Positions 16,051 through 24,461 of a DNA stretch of 42,389 nt are shown piece after piece. A program made the translations under genes and the position numbers. Position 1 is the first letter of the stretch; the number at the start of each line of letters is the position of its first letter. The DNA is from Verrucomicrobiia bacterium (GTDB lineage: Bacteria; Verrucomicrobiota; Verrucomicrobiia; Limisphaerales; UBA8199). The notes under the pieces are model-generated. The model worked only from the letters and a program-made list of their open reading frames with translations, had not been told where the DNA came from and made no database searches. The stretch is from contig DASYZB010000113.1 in NCBI GenBank assembly GCA_035946615.1, positions 1-42,389 of the forward strand, in the 5' to 3' direction.

Positions 16051-16321
16051 CCGGAAGCATTATGAATCAGAGGCCCCTTGCGCAACCCAGAAGCTTGAAG
16101 GCGGCGGGCGCATGAGAAAGCAGCGCCGGGGTTCTGACCGCGCGCGGAAGGCGTGCCGCCGCGCACTTAACCGGACGAAGGTATCTGTTTAGCCATGCAG
16201 ATTGGGCCTGTTCGGTTCGGTCACAGGGAGATTTATCGCCCTCCAGCTCCGCGCGCCCGAAACCCCGGAGGTGTGTCCGATGCCCCTGGGTCGCTAACCA
16301 CATACCGGGCGAGACGCCCGG
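16051..16321. other. Intergenic gap with a hairpin at the parA end
   Basis: This 271-bp stretch separates the parA stop from the pdxJ start. The perfect stem ACCGGGCG (16304-16311) / CGCCCGGT (16315-16322) with loop AGA abuts the parA stop, but lacks a T-run. No gene is seen; a minus-strand open frame here has no family features. Confidence 0.5.
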
Positions 16322-17182
16322 TTACGAGGACTCCTGGGGTACGGGATTTGTCAATGACCCTGCTTGGGGCGCGCTGAAAAGACGGGCAAGGAATTCCTGG
16401 GCGAGCAACTCGTAAGCGGCTGAGCCGGCGCTGTACTTATCATAATGGATGATGGGTTTGCCGAAACTTGGCGCTTCGGCCAGGCGCGTGCTGCGGGGAA
16501 TGAGCGTCTCGAAAACCCGCTCGCCGAAATGCTCGCGAACCTCGCTGACGACCTGTTGGGAAAGTTTGGTGCGCCCATCGTACATGGTCATGACGACGCC
16601 GGTGAGTTCGAGTCTTTGGTTCACCCCATTTTGGTGCAGTTGACTCATGATACGGTTGAGCATCGAGATGCCTTCCAAGGCGTAATACTCGCATTGCAAG
16701 GGGACCAGCACCCCGTCGGCGGCGGCAAAGGCGTTGAGCGTCAGGACACCCAGTGAAGGCGGGCAGTCCACCAGAACCACGTCGTGCTGACCGCTCTGGA
16801 GGACGGGCTGAATGGCCTGGGCCAGGCGCTGCAGATGGTTCTCGGCGCGAGCCAGTTCGAAATCCGCTCCGCATAGATCGACTTCGCTCGGGATTAACTC
16901 GAGTCCTTCGAAGGCGGTTTTGCGGATTTTCTCCTGAAGCGTCCCTTCGCCGAGCAGGACGCGATACGCGCTGCCGCCTTCAATTTTTTCGAAGCCGACG
17001 CCGCTGGTTGCGTTGGCTTGCGGATCGAGGTCAAAGAGCAACACCCGGCGTCCCAGGGCCGCGAGACACGCCGCCAGATTGACCGCTGTGGTGGTCTTGC
17101 CTACGCCGCCCTTTTGGTTGGCCACGGCGATAAGTTTAGTTGGCACGACCGCAGATGTAATGAAAAGAGAGCGGCGATTCAA
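16322..17182 (-). CDS. parA: ParA/Soj-type partition ATPase
   Basis: A 286-residue ATPase of the MinD/ParA superfamily, which moves DNA cargo by ATP-dependent binding to the nucleoid. It carries the deviant Walker A motif KGGVGKTTTAVNLAA (about 24-38), DLDPQANAT (about 51-59) and VDCPPSLGVLTLNA (near 138-151). The start is likely the TTG at 17182: AGGA lies 4 bases upstream. A GTG at 17146 would give the more typical PTKLIAVANQKGG start but has no clear ribosome site. No parB follows or precedes it in this window, which is unusual for a chromosomal Soj. It is divergent from hpf. Confidence 0.9.
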   Translation of the reverse strand: MNRRSLFITSAVVPTKLIAVANQKGGVGKTTTAVNLAACLAALGRRVLLFDLDPQANATSGVGFEKIEGGSAYRVLLGEGTLQEKIRKTAFEGLELIPSEVDLCGADFELARAENHLQRLAQAIQPVLQSGQHDVVLVDCPPSLGVLTLNAFAAADGVLVPLQCEYYALEGISMLNRIMSQLHQNGVNQRLELTGVVMTMYDGRTKLSQQVVSEVREHFGERVFETLIPRSTRLAEAPSFGKPIIHYDKYSAGSAAYELLAQEFLARLFSAPQAGSLTNPVPQESS

Positions 17183-17236
17183 GTTTTCCTAACAGTTTCA
17201 CTGGATTTTACTCCGGTCCGGTTGCATCATAGGATC

Positions 17237-17590
17237 ATGAACTTGATCCTCTCGACGCATAACGTGACTCTGACCAAAGCCATCGAAGATCACATTATCA
17301 ATCGCATTACAAAACTGGAGCACCTGGACCGTTTTGCCATCAATGCGCGCGTCACCCTCCAGCACGATCAGACCAAAGCCCCGGAACGACAGTTTGCCTG
17401 CTCGATGCGCCTGGCGGTTCCCGGGCCGGACCTGTTTGCCGAGGATGTTGAGGGCGATTTGTATGCGGCCATCGACGTGGTGGCCAAAAAGATCGAGCAG
17501 CAAATCCGCAAACGGCAGAGCAAGTACAAGGCACGGAAACACAAGGTCGCCTCGCGCACCAAGCGGACGCGGCAGGAAAAGGGTTTTTGA
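17237..17590 (+). CDS. hpf: Ribosome hibernation promoting factor
   Basis: A 117-residue short-form HPF/RaiA (S30AE) protein, which binds the ribosomal A/P sites and stalls translation in slow growth. It starts MNLILSTHNVTLTKAIEDHI, with the family's beta-alpha-beta start, and continues NARVTLQHDQ and DLYAAIDVVAKKIEQQIRKRQSKYK, the basic helix that touches 16S rRNA. An AGGA lies just before the ATG at 17237. The C-terminal dimerisation domain of long HPF is absent. A Lys/Arg-rich tail (about 95-117) ends the protein. It is a single gene, 79 bp before the amidohydrolase. Confidence 0.9.
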   Translation: MNLILSTHNVTLTKAIEDHIINRITKLEHLDRFAINARVTLQHDQTKAPERQFACSMRLAVPGPDLFAEDVEGDLYAAIDVVAKKIEQQIRKRQSKYKARKHKVASRTKRTRQEKGF

Positions 17591-17669
17591 CCGTTGCGGC
17601 CTCTCCCAATTTGTTCAGCCGAATTCCCAACCAAGCTTTCCACATTTCGGCTGAGTTCATGATTCGACA

Positions 17670-18977
17670 ATGATCCTGCGGGCTCGCACAGTCCTTCCCA
17701 TCTCCGGGCCGGCCATACCGGACGGGGCCATTGCTGTCCGCTGGGGGCGGATTGCGTCTGTGGGGCGCTGGGCGGAGGTGCGTTCGAGCGGCAATGGCCG
17801 CTGCGTGGACCTGGGCGATGTTATCCTGTTGCCTGGCCTCATCAACGCGCACTGTCACTTGGATTATACGCAGATGGCCGGCCAGTTTCCGCCGCCGCGC
17901 TCCTTTACCGACTGGTTGAAGCTGATCATGACGACCAAGGCGGGCTGGAGCGTTTCTGAATTTACTGAGTCGTGGCTCGATGGGGCGCAAATGCTGGTGC
18001 GGACTGGCACGACCACCGTGGGGGATATCGAGGCATTCCCGGAACTGCTGCCTGAGGTGTGGACAGGCACGCCGCTGCGGGTCATCTCGTTCCTCGAGAT
18101 GCTTGGCATCACAAACCGCCGGCAACCCGGCTCGATTTTGCAGGACACCCTGGATAAAATGAAGTCGCTCCCCCGAGGCCGATGTGAAGCGGCACTCTCG
18201 CCTCACGCCCCTTATTCCACCCTGCCGGAGTTGTTGCGTTTGACGGCCAAAGCGGCGCGGCGCCAGCGACGGCTGGTCTGCAGTCACGTGGCCGAATCGG
18301 CGCTGGAATTCTCGATGTTCGCTCACGGCGCGGGGGACATGTTTGAGTGGCTGCGTCGCAGTGGCCGAGACATGTCGGATTGCGGGCTGGGCTCGCCGGT
18401 GCAGCATCTGGAGCGCTGCGGCCTCTTGGGAAGCAATCTGCTGGCGGCGCACGTCAATTATCTCGCGCCGAAGGATGTTGCGCTGCTGCAACGGCGCGGA
18501 GTCAGCGTCGTGCATTGTCCTCGAAGCCATTTTTACTTTCGGCACGGCCTGTTCCCGCTCAAACGCCTGCTGCGGGCGGGTGTGAACATCTGCCTGGGGA
18601 CCGACAGCCTGGCCAGTGTCTGCAAAAGGCGCAATCAAGCAGTCGAGCTGAATCTTTTTGACGAAATGCGGGTATTGTCCAATAGCGCGCCTTTCCTGCC
18701 GCCGCGAAAGATTCTGGAGATGGCGACGCGGAATGGGGCGCGCGCGCTGGGAAAGCCAGGCAAACTTGGTGAGCTAAGGCAGGGGGCTTTTGCGGATTGG
18801 ATAGCCCTGCCGGTTTCGCGCGGGTCTTCAGACGTTTATGAAACGGTGCTGCAACACACGGGACCACTCATTGCGGCGATGATTGGGGGCCGGTGGACCA
18901 TTGCACCCGCTGGAGTGAGCAAAGGGTTGGGCGGCCAGGCCGGCCAATCTGCCAATCGGCTTGCGAGCTTGCGATGA
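17670..18977 (+). CDS. Amidohydrolase (SAH/aminofutalosine deaminase-like)
   Basis: A 435-residue metal-dependent deaminase of the COG0402 amidohydrolase family. Metal and catalytic residues are seen in INAHCHLD (about 59-66), ALSPHAPYST (about 174-183), CSHVAES (near 205-211), LAAHVNYL (about 253-260) and CLGTDSLAS (near 307-315). Related enzymes deaminate S-adenosylhomocysteine, 5'-methylthioadenosine, or aminodeoxyfutalosine in the alternative menaquinone pathway. The substrate cannot be fixed by reading; aminodeoxyfutalosine is a possibility, but no other menaquinone gene is nearby. Its stop overlaps the bioF start by 4 bases (ATGA), so it is coupled to the biotin genes. Confidence 0.8.
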   Translation: MILRARTVLPISGPAIPDGAIAVRWGRIASVGRWAEVRSSGNGRCVDLGDVILLPGLINAHCHLDYTQMAGQFPPPRSFTDWLKLIMTTKAGWSVSEFTESWLDGAQMLVRTGTTTVGDIEAFPELLPEVWTGTPLRVISFLEMLGITNRRQPGSILQDTLDKMKSLPRGRCEAALSPHAPYSTLPELLRLTAKAARRQRRLVCSHVAESALEFSMFAHGAGDMFEWLRRSGRDMSDCGLGSPVQHLERCGLLGSNLLAAHVNYLAPKDVALLQRRGVSVVHCPRSHFYFRHGLFPLKRLLRAGVNICLGTDSLASVCKRRNQAVELNLFDEMRVLSNSAPFLPPRKILEMATRNGARALGKPGKLGELRQGAFADWIALPVSRGSSDVYETVLQHTGPLIAAMIGGRWTIAPAGVSKGLGGQAGQSANRLASLR

Positions 18978-20230
18978 GCGCTCTTGACCAGGAACTCGGA
19001 CGGCGACTGGCTGCGCTTCGAGGCAAGGGGCTGCACCGGGAATTGCGACGGATTACTTCGCCACAGTCAGCACGGGTCGAGAGCGAAGGAAAGACTCTGC
19101 TGAATTTTTCCTCGAATGATTACCTGGGGCTGGCCAATGAGCCGTCCATTGCGGATGCAGCGATTGAGGCGGTTCGTCGTTTTGGAGCCGGTGCAGGGGC
19201 TTCGCGGCTAATCTGCGGCTCGCTCACGCCGCATCATGAGCTGGAAGAGGCCCTGGCCCAATTCAAAGGCACCCAGGCTGCCCTGAGCTTCTCGACCGGC
19301 TATGCGGCGGCCATTGGAACAATTTGCGCCTTGCTCGGCAAAGAGGATGTCCTGGTCTTGGATAAGCTGGTCCACGCGTCGATTGTCGATGCCGCCAGGC
19401 TCTGTGGGGCCAAGCTCCGGATTTTTTCCCACAACGATTTGGGTTGTTTGGAGGATATCCTCAAGTGGGCGCGGAACCGTGGTGTGAACGCGACGGGCTC
19501 TGAAAAGGAGCCGGCGCGAATCCTTGTGGCAACTGAGAGTGTATTCAGCATGGAAGGCGATCATGCGCCTCTGGCTCAAATCATTGAGTTGAAAGACAAA
19601 TACGGCGCATGGTTGATGGTGGACGAGGCCCATGCGACGGGCCTTTATGGGCCCAAGCGGCGCGGATTAGCTGAAGAATACGATGTGGCGGAGCGCATCG
19701 AGATTCAAATGGGGACATTGGGCAAAGCGATGGGCGCGGCGGGCGGCTATATCTGCGGGTCGCGAGTTTTGATTGATTATCTGATCAATCGGGCGCGGTC
19801 TTTCATTTTTTCCACGGCGCCGGCGCCGGCTGCGGCTGCAGCCGCCACCGCCGGAGTTCGTTTCGTTCAATCCGAGGCCGGCGAGCATCGGCGTCAGATT
19901 TTATGGAGGCGGGTGGCCGAGTTGGCAGCGGCGCGAGCCGTGGGAAAGCCGAATGTTGAAAGTTGCACAGACCGCAGCGCAATCGTGCCCATTATCATTG
20001 GCAGCGAATCAAGAGCGGTGGAAGTGGCCGCTTTGTCGCTTGATGCCGGGATTTTGATTCCGGCGATTCGCTATCCCACCGTGCCGCGAGGTTCAGCGCG
20101 TCTGCGCCTGACATTGACTGCCGCCCATACCAACGCAGACATCCACGTGCTGGCCGAGGTCCTTCGGGAGCTGCAATTGATTCCGAATTCCTTCCTGCTC
20201 GCACAACCTGTCGATGCATCCCCTGGCTAA
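18974..20230 (+). CDS. bioF: 8-amino-7-oxononanoate synthase
   Basis: A 418-residue PLP enzyme that condenses pimeloyl-ACP/CoA with alanine in biotin synthesis. Family motifs: NFSSNDYLGLANEP (about 48-61), GAGASRLICGSLTPHHELE, FSTGYAAAIGTI, DEAHATGLYG (about 217-226), and the PLP lysine in QMGTLGKAMGAAGGY (K near 250). Length is a little above the usual 385-400, the extra being at the C-terminus. The ATG at 18974 overlaps the previous stop, and the bioF stop overlaps bioA by 17 bases. The wider alpha-oxoamine synthase family (KBL, HemA-like) is the alternative, but context with bioA supports BioF. Confidence 0.9.
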   Translation: MSALDQELGRRLAALRGKGLHRELRRITSPQSARVESEGKTLLNFSSNDYLGLANEPSIADAAIEAVRRFGAGAGASRLICGSLTPHHELEEALAQFKGTQAALSFSTGYAAAIGTICALLGKEDVLVLDKLVHASIVDAARLCGAKLRIFSHNDLGCLEDILKWARNRGVNATGSEKEPARILVATESVFSMEGDHAPLAQIIELKDKYGAWLMVDEAHATGLYGPKRRGLAEEYDVAERIEIQMGTLGKAMGAAGGYICGSRVLIDYLINRARSFIFSTAPAPAAAAAATAGVRFVQSEAGEHRRQILWRRVAELAAARAVGKPNVESCTDRSAIVPIIIGSESRAVEVAALSLDAGILIPAIRYPTVPRGSARLRLTLTAAHTNADIHVLAEVLRELQLIPNSFLLAQPVDASPG

Positions 20231-21746
20231 GCTCGATCATCGTTTTATCTGGCATCCTTTTACCCAGATGCGGGACTGGCTCAAACGCGAGCCCATCCTC
20301 ATCACAAAAGGCCGCGGGGCACTGCTCCAAGATGCGCATGGCCGCCAGTACCTGGATGCGAATAGTTCGATTTGGACAAACCTTCATGGGCACAATCATC
20401 CGAAAATCAATAAAGCCCTGGCGCAGCAGCTAAGGAACATCGCCCACAGCTCCGCCTTGGGCCTTGCCAACCAGCCGGCCTCGCTTTTAGCAGGGCGCTT
20501 GGTCCGGGCGGCCAACGCGAAGCAAGGGCCGTCGGGAAAGGGGAGACGGTACGCGGCGCCCGCGCCTCGAAGGCTAGCCAAGGTTTTCTTTTCCGATGAT
20601 GGCTCGACGGCAATCGAGGTTGCCCTCAAGCTGGCTTATGAGATTGCCCGGCGCACCCACGGCAACAAGAACCCTCGATTCCTCTCCCTGGGAGGCGGGT
20701 ACCACGGCGATACTATCGGAGCGGTTTCTTTGGGCCATATCGATCGGTTTCACAAGGCCTACTCGCGGCTTCTCTTTAAAACCGATTATACGATGGCGCC
20801 TTACTGCTATCGCTGCCCTTTTAATCGCGCCAAACCGGAGCGGGCCGACGCCCGGCTCTACCGCCAGTGCCATTGGGAATGTCTGGACCAACTCGAACGC
20901 AAGGTTGCCATCCGCAAAAAGAAAGGCGCACCCTACGCCGGTTTTGTGTTCGAGCCGCTCATGCAGGGGGCCGCCGGAATGATCCCCCAGCCGGAAGGCT
21001 GGTTGGGCCGCGCGGCGCAAATCGCCCGGAGCCATGGCGCATTGCTGATAGCCGACGAGGTGATGACCGGTTTTGGGCGCACCGGTTTTGGCGCCCAAAC
21101 GCCGGCGACAGGAGGCAATCGGTCGGACCTGCAGCCGCATGGCATCAGGCCTGAATTGCGCCACCTTGCAAGCCGGCCAGAGCCTATTCTGTTTGCAACC
21201 TGCAAAGAGGGCGTGCGTCCAGATTTTCTCGCGATGGCCAAGGGCCTAACGGGAGGTTACCTGCCGATGGCCGCAACTCTAGCGACGCAGGGAGTGTTTG
21301 ATGCGTTTCTGGGCGAGTATGAAGAATTTAAAACGTTCTTCCACGGGCACAGCTTTACCGGAAACCAACTCGGGGCGGCGGCGGCGCTGGCGAATCTCGA
21401 CCTGCTTGAGAGCCCGGGTTGCGCCAGTTCGGCCATGCGGTTGGAACGTGCATTGGCCGAAGAACTCAAAGACCTCTGGGCGCTGCCCAATGTGGGTGAC
21501 ATTCGCCAGACAGGTCTGATTGCCGGTGTCGAGTTGGTTAAAGATTGGCGAACGCGGCAGCCGTTCCAGCCGGGTGAACGGGCGGCAATTCGCGTGTGCG
21601 AGACCATGGCGAAGCGAGGCGTCCTCACCCGGCCAGTGGGCGATGTGGTGGTCCTGATGCCCCCTTACTGTATGACGCGCGCACAACTGCAAAAAACGGT
21701 AGCTGCGCTCGCGGATGCGATCTCGATTTCTAAGCGCGCGTTGTAA
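20214..21746 (+). CDS. bioA: Adenosylmethionine-8-amino-7-oxononanoate aminotransferase
   Basis: A 510-residue class III PLP aminotransferase that makes 7,8-diaminopelargonate in biotin synthesis. It starts with the BioA signature HRFIWHPFTQM (9-19), then DANSSIWTNLHGHNHP, KVFFSDDGSTAIEVALK, GGGYHGDTIGAVSLG, IADEVMTGFGRTG (the PLP-contacting Asp) and AKGLTGGYLPMAATL, which holds the PLP lysine. It is longer than usual BioA (about 430-455). The main extra is a 32-residue insert (294-325) between GRTGFG and LFATCKEGV, with a smaller one near 100-122. Its last 17 bases overlap the convergent HAD gene. No bioB or bioD is present here. Confidence 0.9.
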   Translation: MHPLAKLDHRFIWHPFTQMRDWLKREPILITKGRGALLQDAHGRQYLDANSSIWTNLHGHNHPKINKALAQQLRNIAHSSALGLANQPASLLAGRLVRAANAKQGPSGKGRRYAAPAPRRLAKVFFSDDGSTAIEVALKLAYEIARRTHGNKNPRFLSLGGGYHGDTIGAVSLGHIDRFHKAYSRLLFKTDYTMAPYCYRCPFNRAKPERADARLYRQCHWECLDQLERKVAIRKKKGAPYAGFVFEPLMQGAAGMIPQPEGWLGRAAQIARSHGALLIADEVMTGFGRTGFGAQTPATGGNRSDLQPHGIRPELRHLASRPEPILFATCKEGVRPDFLAMAKGLTGGYLPMAATLATQGVFDAFLGEYEEFKTFFHGHSFTGNQLGAAAALANLDLLESPGCASSAMRLERALAEELKDLWALPNVGDIRQTGLIAGVELVKDWRTRQPFQPGERAAIRVCETMAKRGVLTRPVGDVVVLMPPYCMTRAQLQKTVAALADAISISKRAL

Positions 21747-22404
21747 TCGCTTGTCGGGCCGGAACCAGCAAAAGCCGCTCAATCTCGGCATACGTCTTGA
21801 CGACACAAGTGGCCTGGGCCAATTCAGCGGCTGGATGCGTATTGGTGATGGCAATGACCCGCATGCCGGCAGCTAAACCGGCACAGACGCCCGGTTTAGA
21901 ATCCTCGATCACCCAGCAGTCACGGGGCGCGACAGCCAGCAACTCGGCGGCGCGCAGGAAAATATCGGGCGCAGGTTTGCCACGCTCAACCTCAGCGGAC
22001 GTGATGATAGCGCCAAAGCAACGGCGCAGGTTTTTCAGGGCAAGGACCTCATCGACTACTGCACGGTCCGACCCGGAAGCGACGGCCAGACGGTATTTCC
22101 GCGAGAGCTGCTCGACCAGGGCCGGCAACCCCTCGAAGAGCGGTTGTTCCCGGCGGATGATCTCGACCACCAGCCGCCGTTTTCTGAGCAGCAGCTCTTC
22201 GAGACTGTGAGCGGGTTTATTCTTAGCGACAAAATCAATCCAAAGCTCCTGGTCCGACCTGCCCACATAATCGGTGAATCGTAAGCCGTGGTTGTCCCCG
22301 TAGCCGAGTTCCCGCACGACCTGCAGAAAAGCCTTCTCGTGGTGTGGTTCGCTGTTCACGATCACCCCGTCCATATCGAAGATGACCGCCTCGGGAGGTG
22401 TCAT
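21730..22404 (-). CDS. HAD-family phosphatase (beta-phosphoglucomutase-like)
   Basis: A 224-residue HAD hydrolase. Motif I is FDMDGVIVNSEPHH (about 9-22, with the DxD nucleophile and acid), motif II VASGSD (near 113), motif III GKPAPDIFL (about 145-153), motif IV VIEDSKPGV (about 167-175). The cap domain is the helical type of the beta-phosphoglucomutase/phosphoglycolate phosphatase subfamily. Substrate unknown. It lies 11 bp after the EVE gene and overlaps the 3' end of bioA by 17 bases, tail to tail. Confidence 0.88.
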   Translation of the reverse strand: MTPPEAVIFDMDGVIVNSEPHHEKAFLQVVRELGYGDNHGLRFTDYVGRSDQELWIDFVAKNKPAHSLEELLLRKRRLVVEIIRREQPLFEGLPALVEQLSRKYRLAVASGSDRAVVDEVLALKNLRRCFGAIITSAEVERGKPAPDIFLRAAELLAVAPRDCWVIEDSKPGVCAGLAAGMRVIAITNTHPAAELAQATCVVKTYAEIERLLLVPARQAITTRA

Positions 22405-22415
22405 TTGACAGGCGC

Positions 22416-22817
22416 TTAGCCCAGCTCAACGATCCGCTCGAATTCAGCACGGGACAGCGGCATGACCGAGAGCCGCCCCTGGCGGACCAAAGGAATATCC
22501 CTGAGCCGCTTGTCGTTCTTTATCGTTGCAAGGGGAACGGGCTGGGACAGGCTCCTGACAGGCGCCAAATCCACACACGACCAATCCCCTTCCTTTGCGG
22601 TGGGATCGGGGTATGCCTCGGTTTCGACGCGGGCGATTCCCATAACCTGCTTATCGGTCACGCTGTGATAGAAAAGAACCTGATCGCCCTTTTTCATCGC
22701 GCGCAGGTGATTACGCGCCTGAAAATTGCGCACACCAGTCCAGGCCGCTCGCCTTTCTTTGACGAACATCGCCCAGGAGTAAGCCTCCGGCTCCTGTTTC
22801 ACCATCCAATAATTCAT
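22416..22817 (-). CDS. EVE-domain protein
   Basis: A 133-residue protein that is a single EVE domain, related to PUA-fold readers of modified bases (the human THYN1 family). It shows YWMVKQEPEAYSW at the start, WTGVRNFQARNHLRAMKKGDQVLFYHS (about 26-52) and GIARVETEAYPDPTA. The conserved aromatic and Arg/Asn residues form the putative base pocket. Bacterial EVE proteins often occur with modification-dependent restriction genes; here a restriction-modification pair starts about 1.3 kb away, but the yggS gene and a different strand separate them. It precedes the HAD gene by 11 bp. Confidence 0.9.
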   Translation of the reverse strand: MNYWMVKQEPEAYSWAMFVKERRAAWTGVRNFQARNHLRAMKKGDQVLFYHSVTDKQVMGIARVETEAYPDPTAKEGDWSCVDLAPVRSLSQPVPLATIKNDKRLRDIPLVRQGRLSVMPLSRAEFERIVELG

Positions 22818-22881
22818 GGCAGTAAAGCGTGAATGGGATATGCGATATTGTCTATCCAGGAATTCTCTTTATGGTGCCAGC

Positions 22882-23562
22882 ATGGATTTGGCTGCAAACC
22901 TCAACGTTGTCAAGGAACGGATAGCCGCCGCCTGCGCCCGGGTGGGACGTTCTGCGGATTCAGTCTCCTTATTGGCCGTGACCAAGGGCCACTCACCCGA
23001 CGCGGTTAACGAGGCGGCCCGGCTCGGCCTGTCTCTGTTTGGTGAGAATAAGGTCCAGGAAGCCAGGGCAAAGATTCCCCTGTGCCCCAGCCGATTGCGC
23101 TGGCACATGATTGGCCATTTGCAGACCAATAAGTGCCGAGACGCGGTGGGGCTGTTTGAGATGGTCCAGAGCGTGGACAGTTTGCATCTGGCGGAGGAAC
23201 TCAATAAACGGGCGGAGCAGGCGGCGAAACGGTTGCCGATTTTGCTCGAAGTCAACATCGTCGGCGAGGCGAGCAAATTCGGCTACAAGCCCGCTCAGTT
23301 GCTCGAGGACTTCGACAAGCTCAACACCCTGCCACGCCTGGAACTTCATGGGTTGATGACCGTCCCTCCATGGGCAGCCAACCCGGACCGAGTGCGCCCG
23401 GTGTTTGGCAAGTTGCGCGGGTTAAAGGAGCAATGCGAGCAAATCCTGGGTGCTCCTTTGCCCCACTTGAGCATGGGGATGACGGGCGATTTTGAAGTGG
23501 CGATAGAAGAAGGGGCGACGATTATCCGGATAGGAACCGCATTGTTTGGTGAGAGGATTTAA
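22882..23562 (+). CDS. yggS: YggS/PROSC-type PLP homeostasis protein
   Basis: A 226-residue PLP-binding protein with no known reaction; it keeps free PLP balanced. Motifs are SLLAVTKGHSPDAV (about 29-42, with the PLP lysine), FGENKVQEARAKI, WHMIGHLQTNKCR (about 75-87), EVNIVGEASKFG, ELHGLMTVPP and LSMGMTGDFEVAIEEGATIIRIGTALFG, which gives the phosphate loop. The ATG at 22882 fits the family start; the frame runs open further up to 22816 but those residues are not YggS-like and overlap the EVE start. It is divergent from the EVE gene. Confidence 0.93.
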   Translation: MDLAANLNVVKERIAAACARVGRSADSVSLLAVTKGHSPDAVNEAARLGLSLFGENKVQEARAKIPLCPSRLRWHMIGHLQTNKCRDAVGLFEMVQSVDSLHLAEELNKRAEQAAKRLPILLEVNIVGEASKFGYKPAQLLEDFDKLNTLPRLELHGLMTVPPWAANPDRVRPVFGKLRGLKEQCEQILGAPLPHLSMGMTGDFEVAIEEGATIIRIGTALFGERI

Positions 23563-23566
23563 AGCG

Positions 23567-23734
23567 CTAGGAACGCGCAGTGCCGCATCCATAAGGATGG
23601 CCACGCTCCTCCAGCCAAGCACGGGCTTTCGCCTGGAGCACAGAGATTAAATCCACTGCGTTGATATAGCTTTCGTATTCAGCGCGTCCAGCAGGGGACA
23701 GAGAACCCTCGTGAACGTTTTGGAAAAGTGATTT
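23567..23734 (-). pseudogene. C-terminal remnant of a small protein gene
   Basis: Reading the minus strand from 23734 to the TAG at 23567-23569 gives about 55 residues with no start codon; an in-frame TGA lies just upstream. The core, SLSPAGRAEYESYINAVDLI followed by SVLQAKARAWL, resembles the C-terminal part of small proteins common in Planctomycetes, Verrucomicrobiota and cyanobacteria, which often precede toxin or HNH genes. The front half is missing and the fragment ends 7 bp from the restriction gene stop. It is most simply a gene cut by arrival of the restriction-modification pair. The family match is from memory of the pattern, not a search. Confidence 0.5.
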
Positions 23735-23741
23735 TCACCGT

Positions 23742-24461
23742 TCATTTCAGCGACTTCGCGAGAATCTCTTTGACGAACCGGGGAATTTCCAAACCGGATT
23801 CCGTGGCATCGTTTTTCAGCTTGTCATATTGCACAACTTCCTGGCCCTGCCACACAAGGTCAACTCGCCGGATTTGCCGCATGGCCACATGGGTGTATTC
23901 TTCAGGGTACGCCCAATAGCATGACAGACAAATGGTCCTGTCCTTGATTTGTTTCCAATTCTCGCAATGTTCGCACGACCATGATTTCGCACGATTGGCA
24001 GAGCCACAGAGCAACATGAAGTCTGCGGTCTTGAGTTCTTCATCTTCTCTGGCCACTTCGTACGGCACACGATGGTCAATTTGCAAGTCGGCTTCCGGCA
24101 TGTGTTCGAGATAAATAAAACACTGACAGCCGTATTCCTTGATCAATTGCTCCTTAATCTTTTTCGAAAGACCAGTGCGGCCACAGAACCTCCTGAACGG
24201 TTTCTTCGTCGGGTCGGAAAAACGGTAGGCCGCGATCTTGCGTCCATTGGCGGCGACGACCCGAAAAGTTTCCAGTTGGATGCCTAATTCACGCACGTCG
24301 CGCGCCGCGCGCGGAGGATGATCGTAGCCATATTTGGTTTTCAACTGCTCCGTGGTGATGTGACCATATTTCAGAATGTGGTCGATCACTGTCTTCGGCC
24401 GTTTGCCAGTAACGGACGCGCAAAGTTCAAGAAACTCTTTTGGATATTTTGGCTTTGCCAT
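23742..24461 (-). CDS. Winged-helix/HNH restriction endonuclease
   Basis: A 239-residue protein, probably the nuclease of a type II restriction-modification pair. Residues about 20-75 look like a winged helix (TTEQLKTKYGYDHPPRAARDV). Residues about 105-185 hold an HNH-type nuclease: LQIDHRVPYE (H130), FMLLCGSANRAKS (N156) and cysteines CEHC (163-166) and CLSC (178-181) that can bind zinc. Its start overlaps the methyltransferase end by 35 bases, the usual way such pairs are coupled. GC is lower than in neighbours: 45% in 24061-24180 by my count, against 60% in 16441-16500 of parA. The recognition site cannot be read from the sequence. Confidence 0.82.
   Translation of the reverse strand: MAKPKYPKEFLELCASVTGKRPKTVIDHILKYGHITTEQLKTKYGYDHPPRAARDVRELGIQLETFRVVAANGRKIAAYRFSDPTKKPFRRFCGRTGLSKKIKEQLIKEYGCQCFIYLEHMPEADLQIDHRVPYEVAREDEELKTADFMLLCGSANRAKSWSCEHCENWKQIKDRTICLSCYWAYPEEYTHVAMRQIRRVDLVWQGQEVVQYDKLKNDATESGLEIPRFVKEILAKSLK

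Noticed and set aside
16067-16303. A 78-codon minus-strand frame between parA and pdxJ.
   Set aside because: No start context, no domain, and codon use unlike neighbours.
17352-18638. A long minus-strand open frame opposite hpf and the amidohydrolase.
   Set aside because: The plus-strand genes have diagnostic motifs; this frame has none and covers two unrelated genes.
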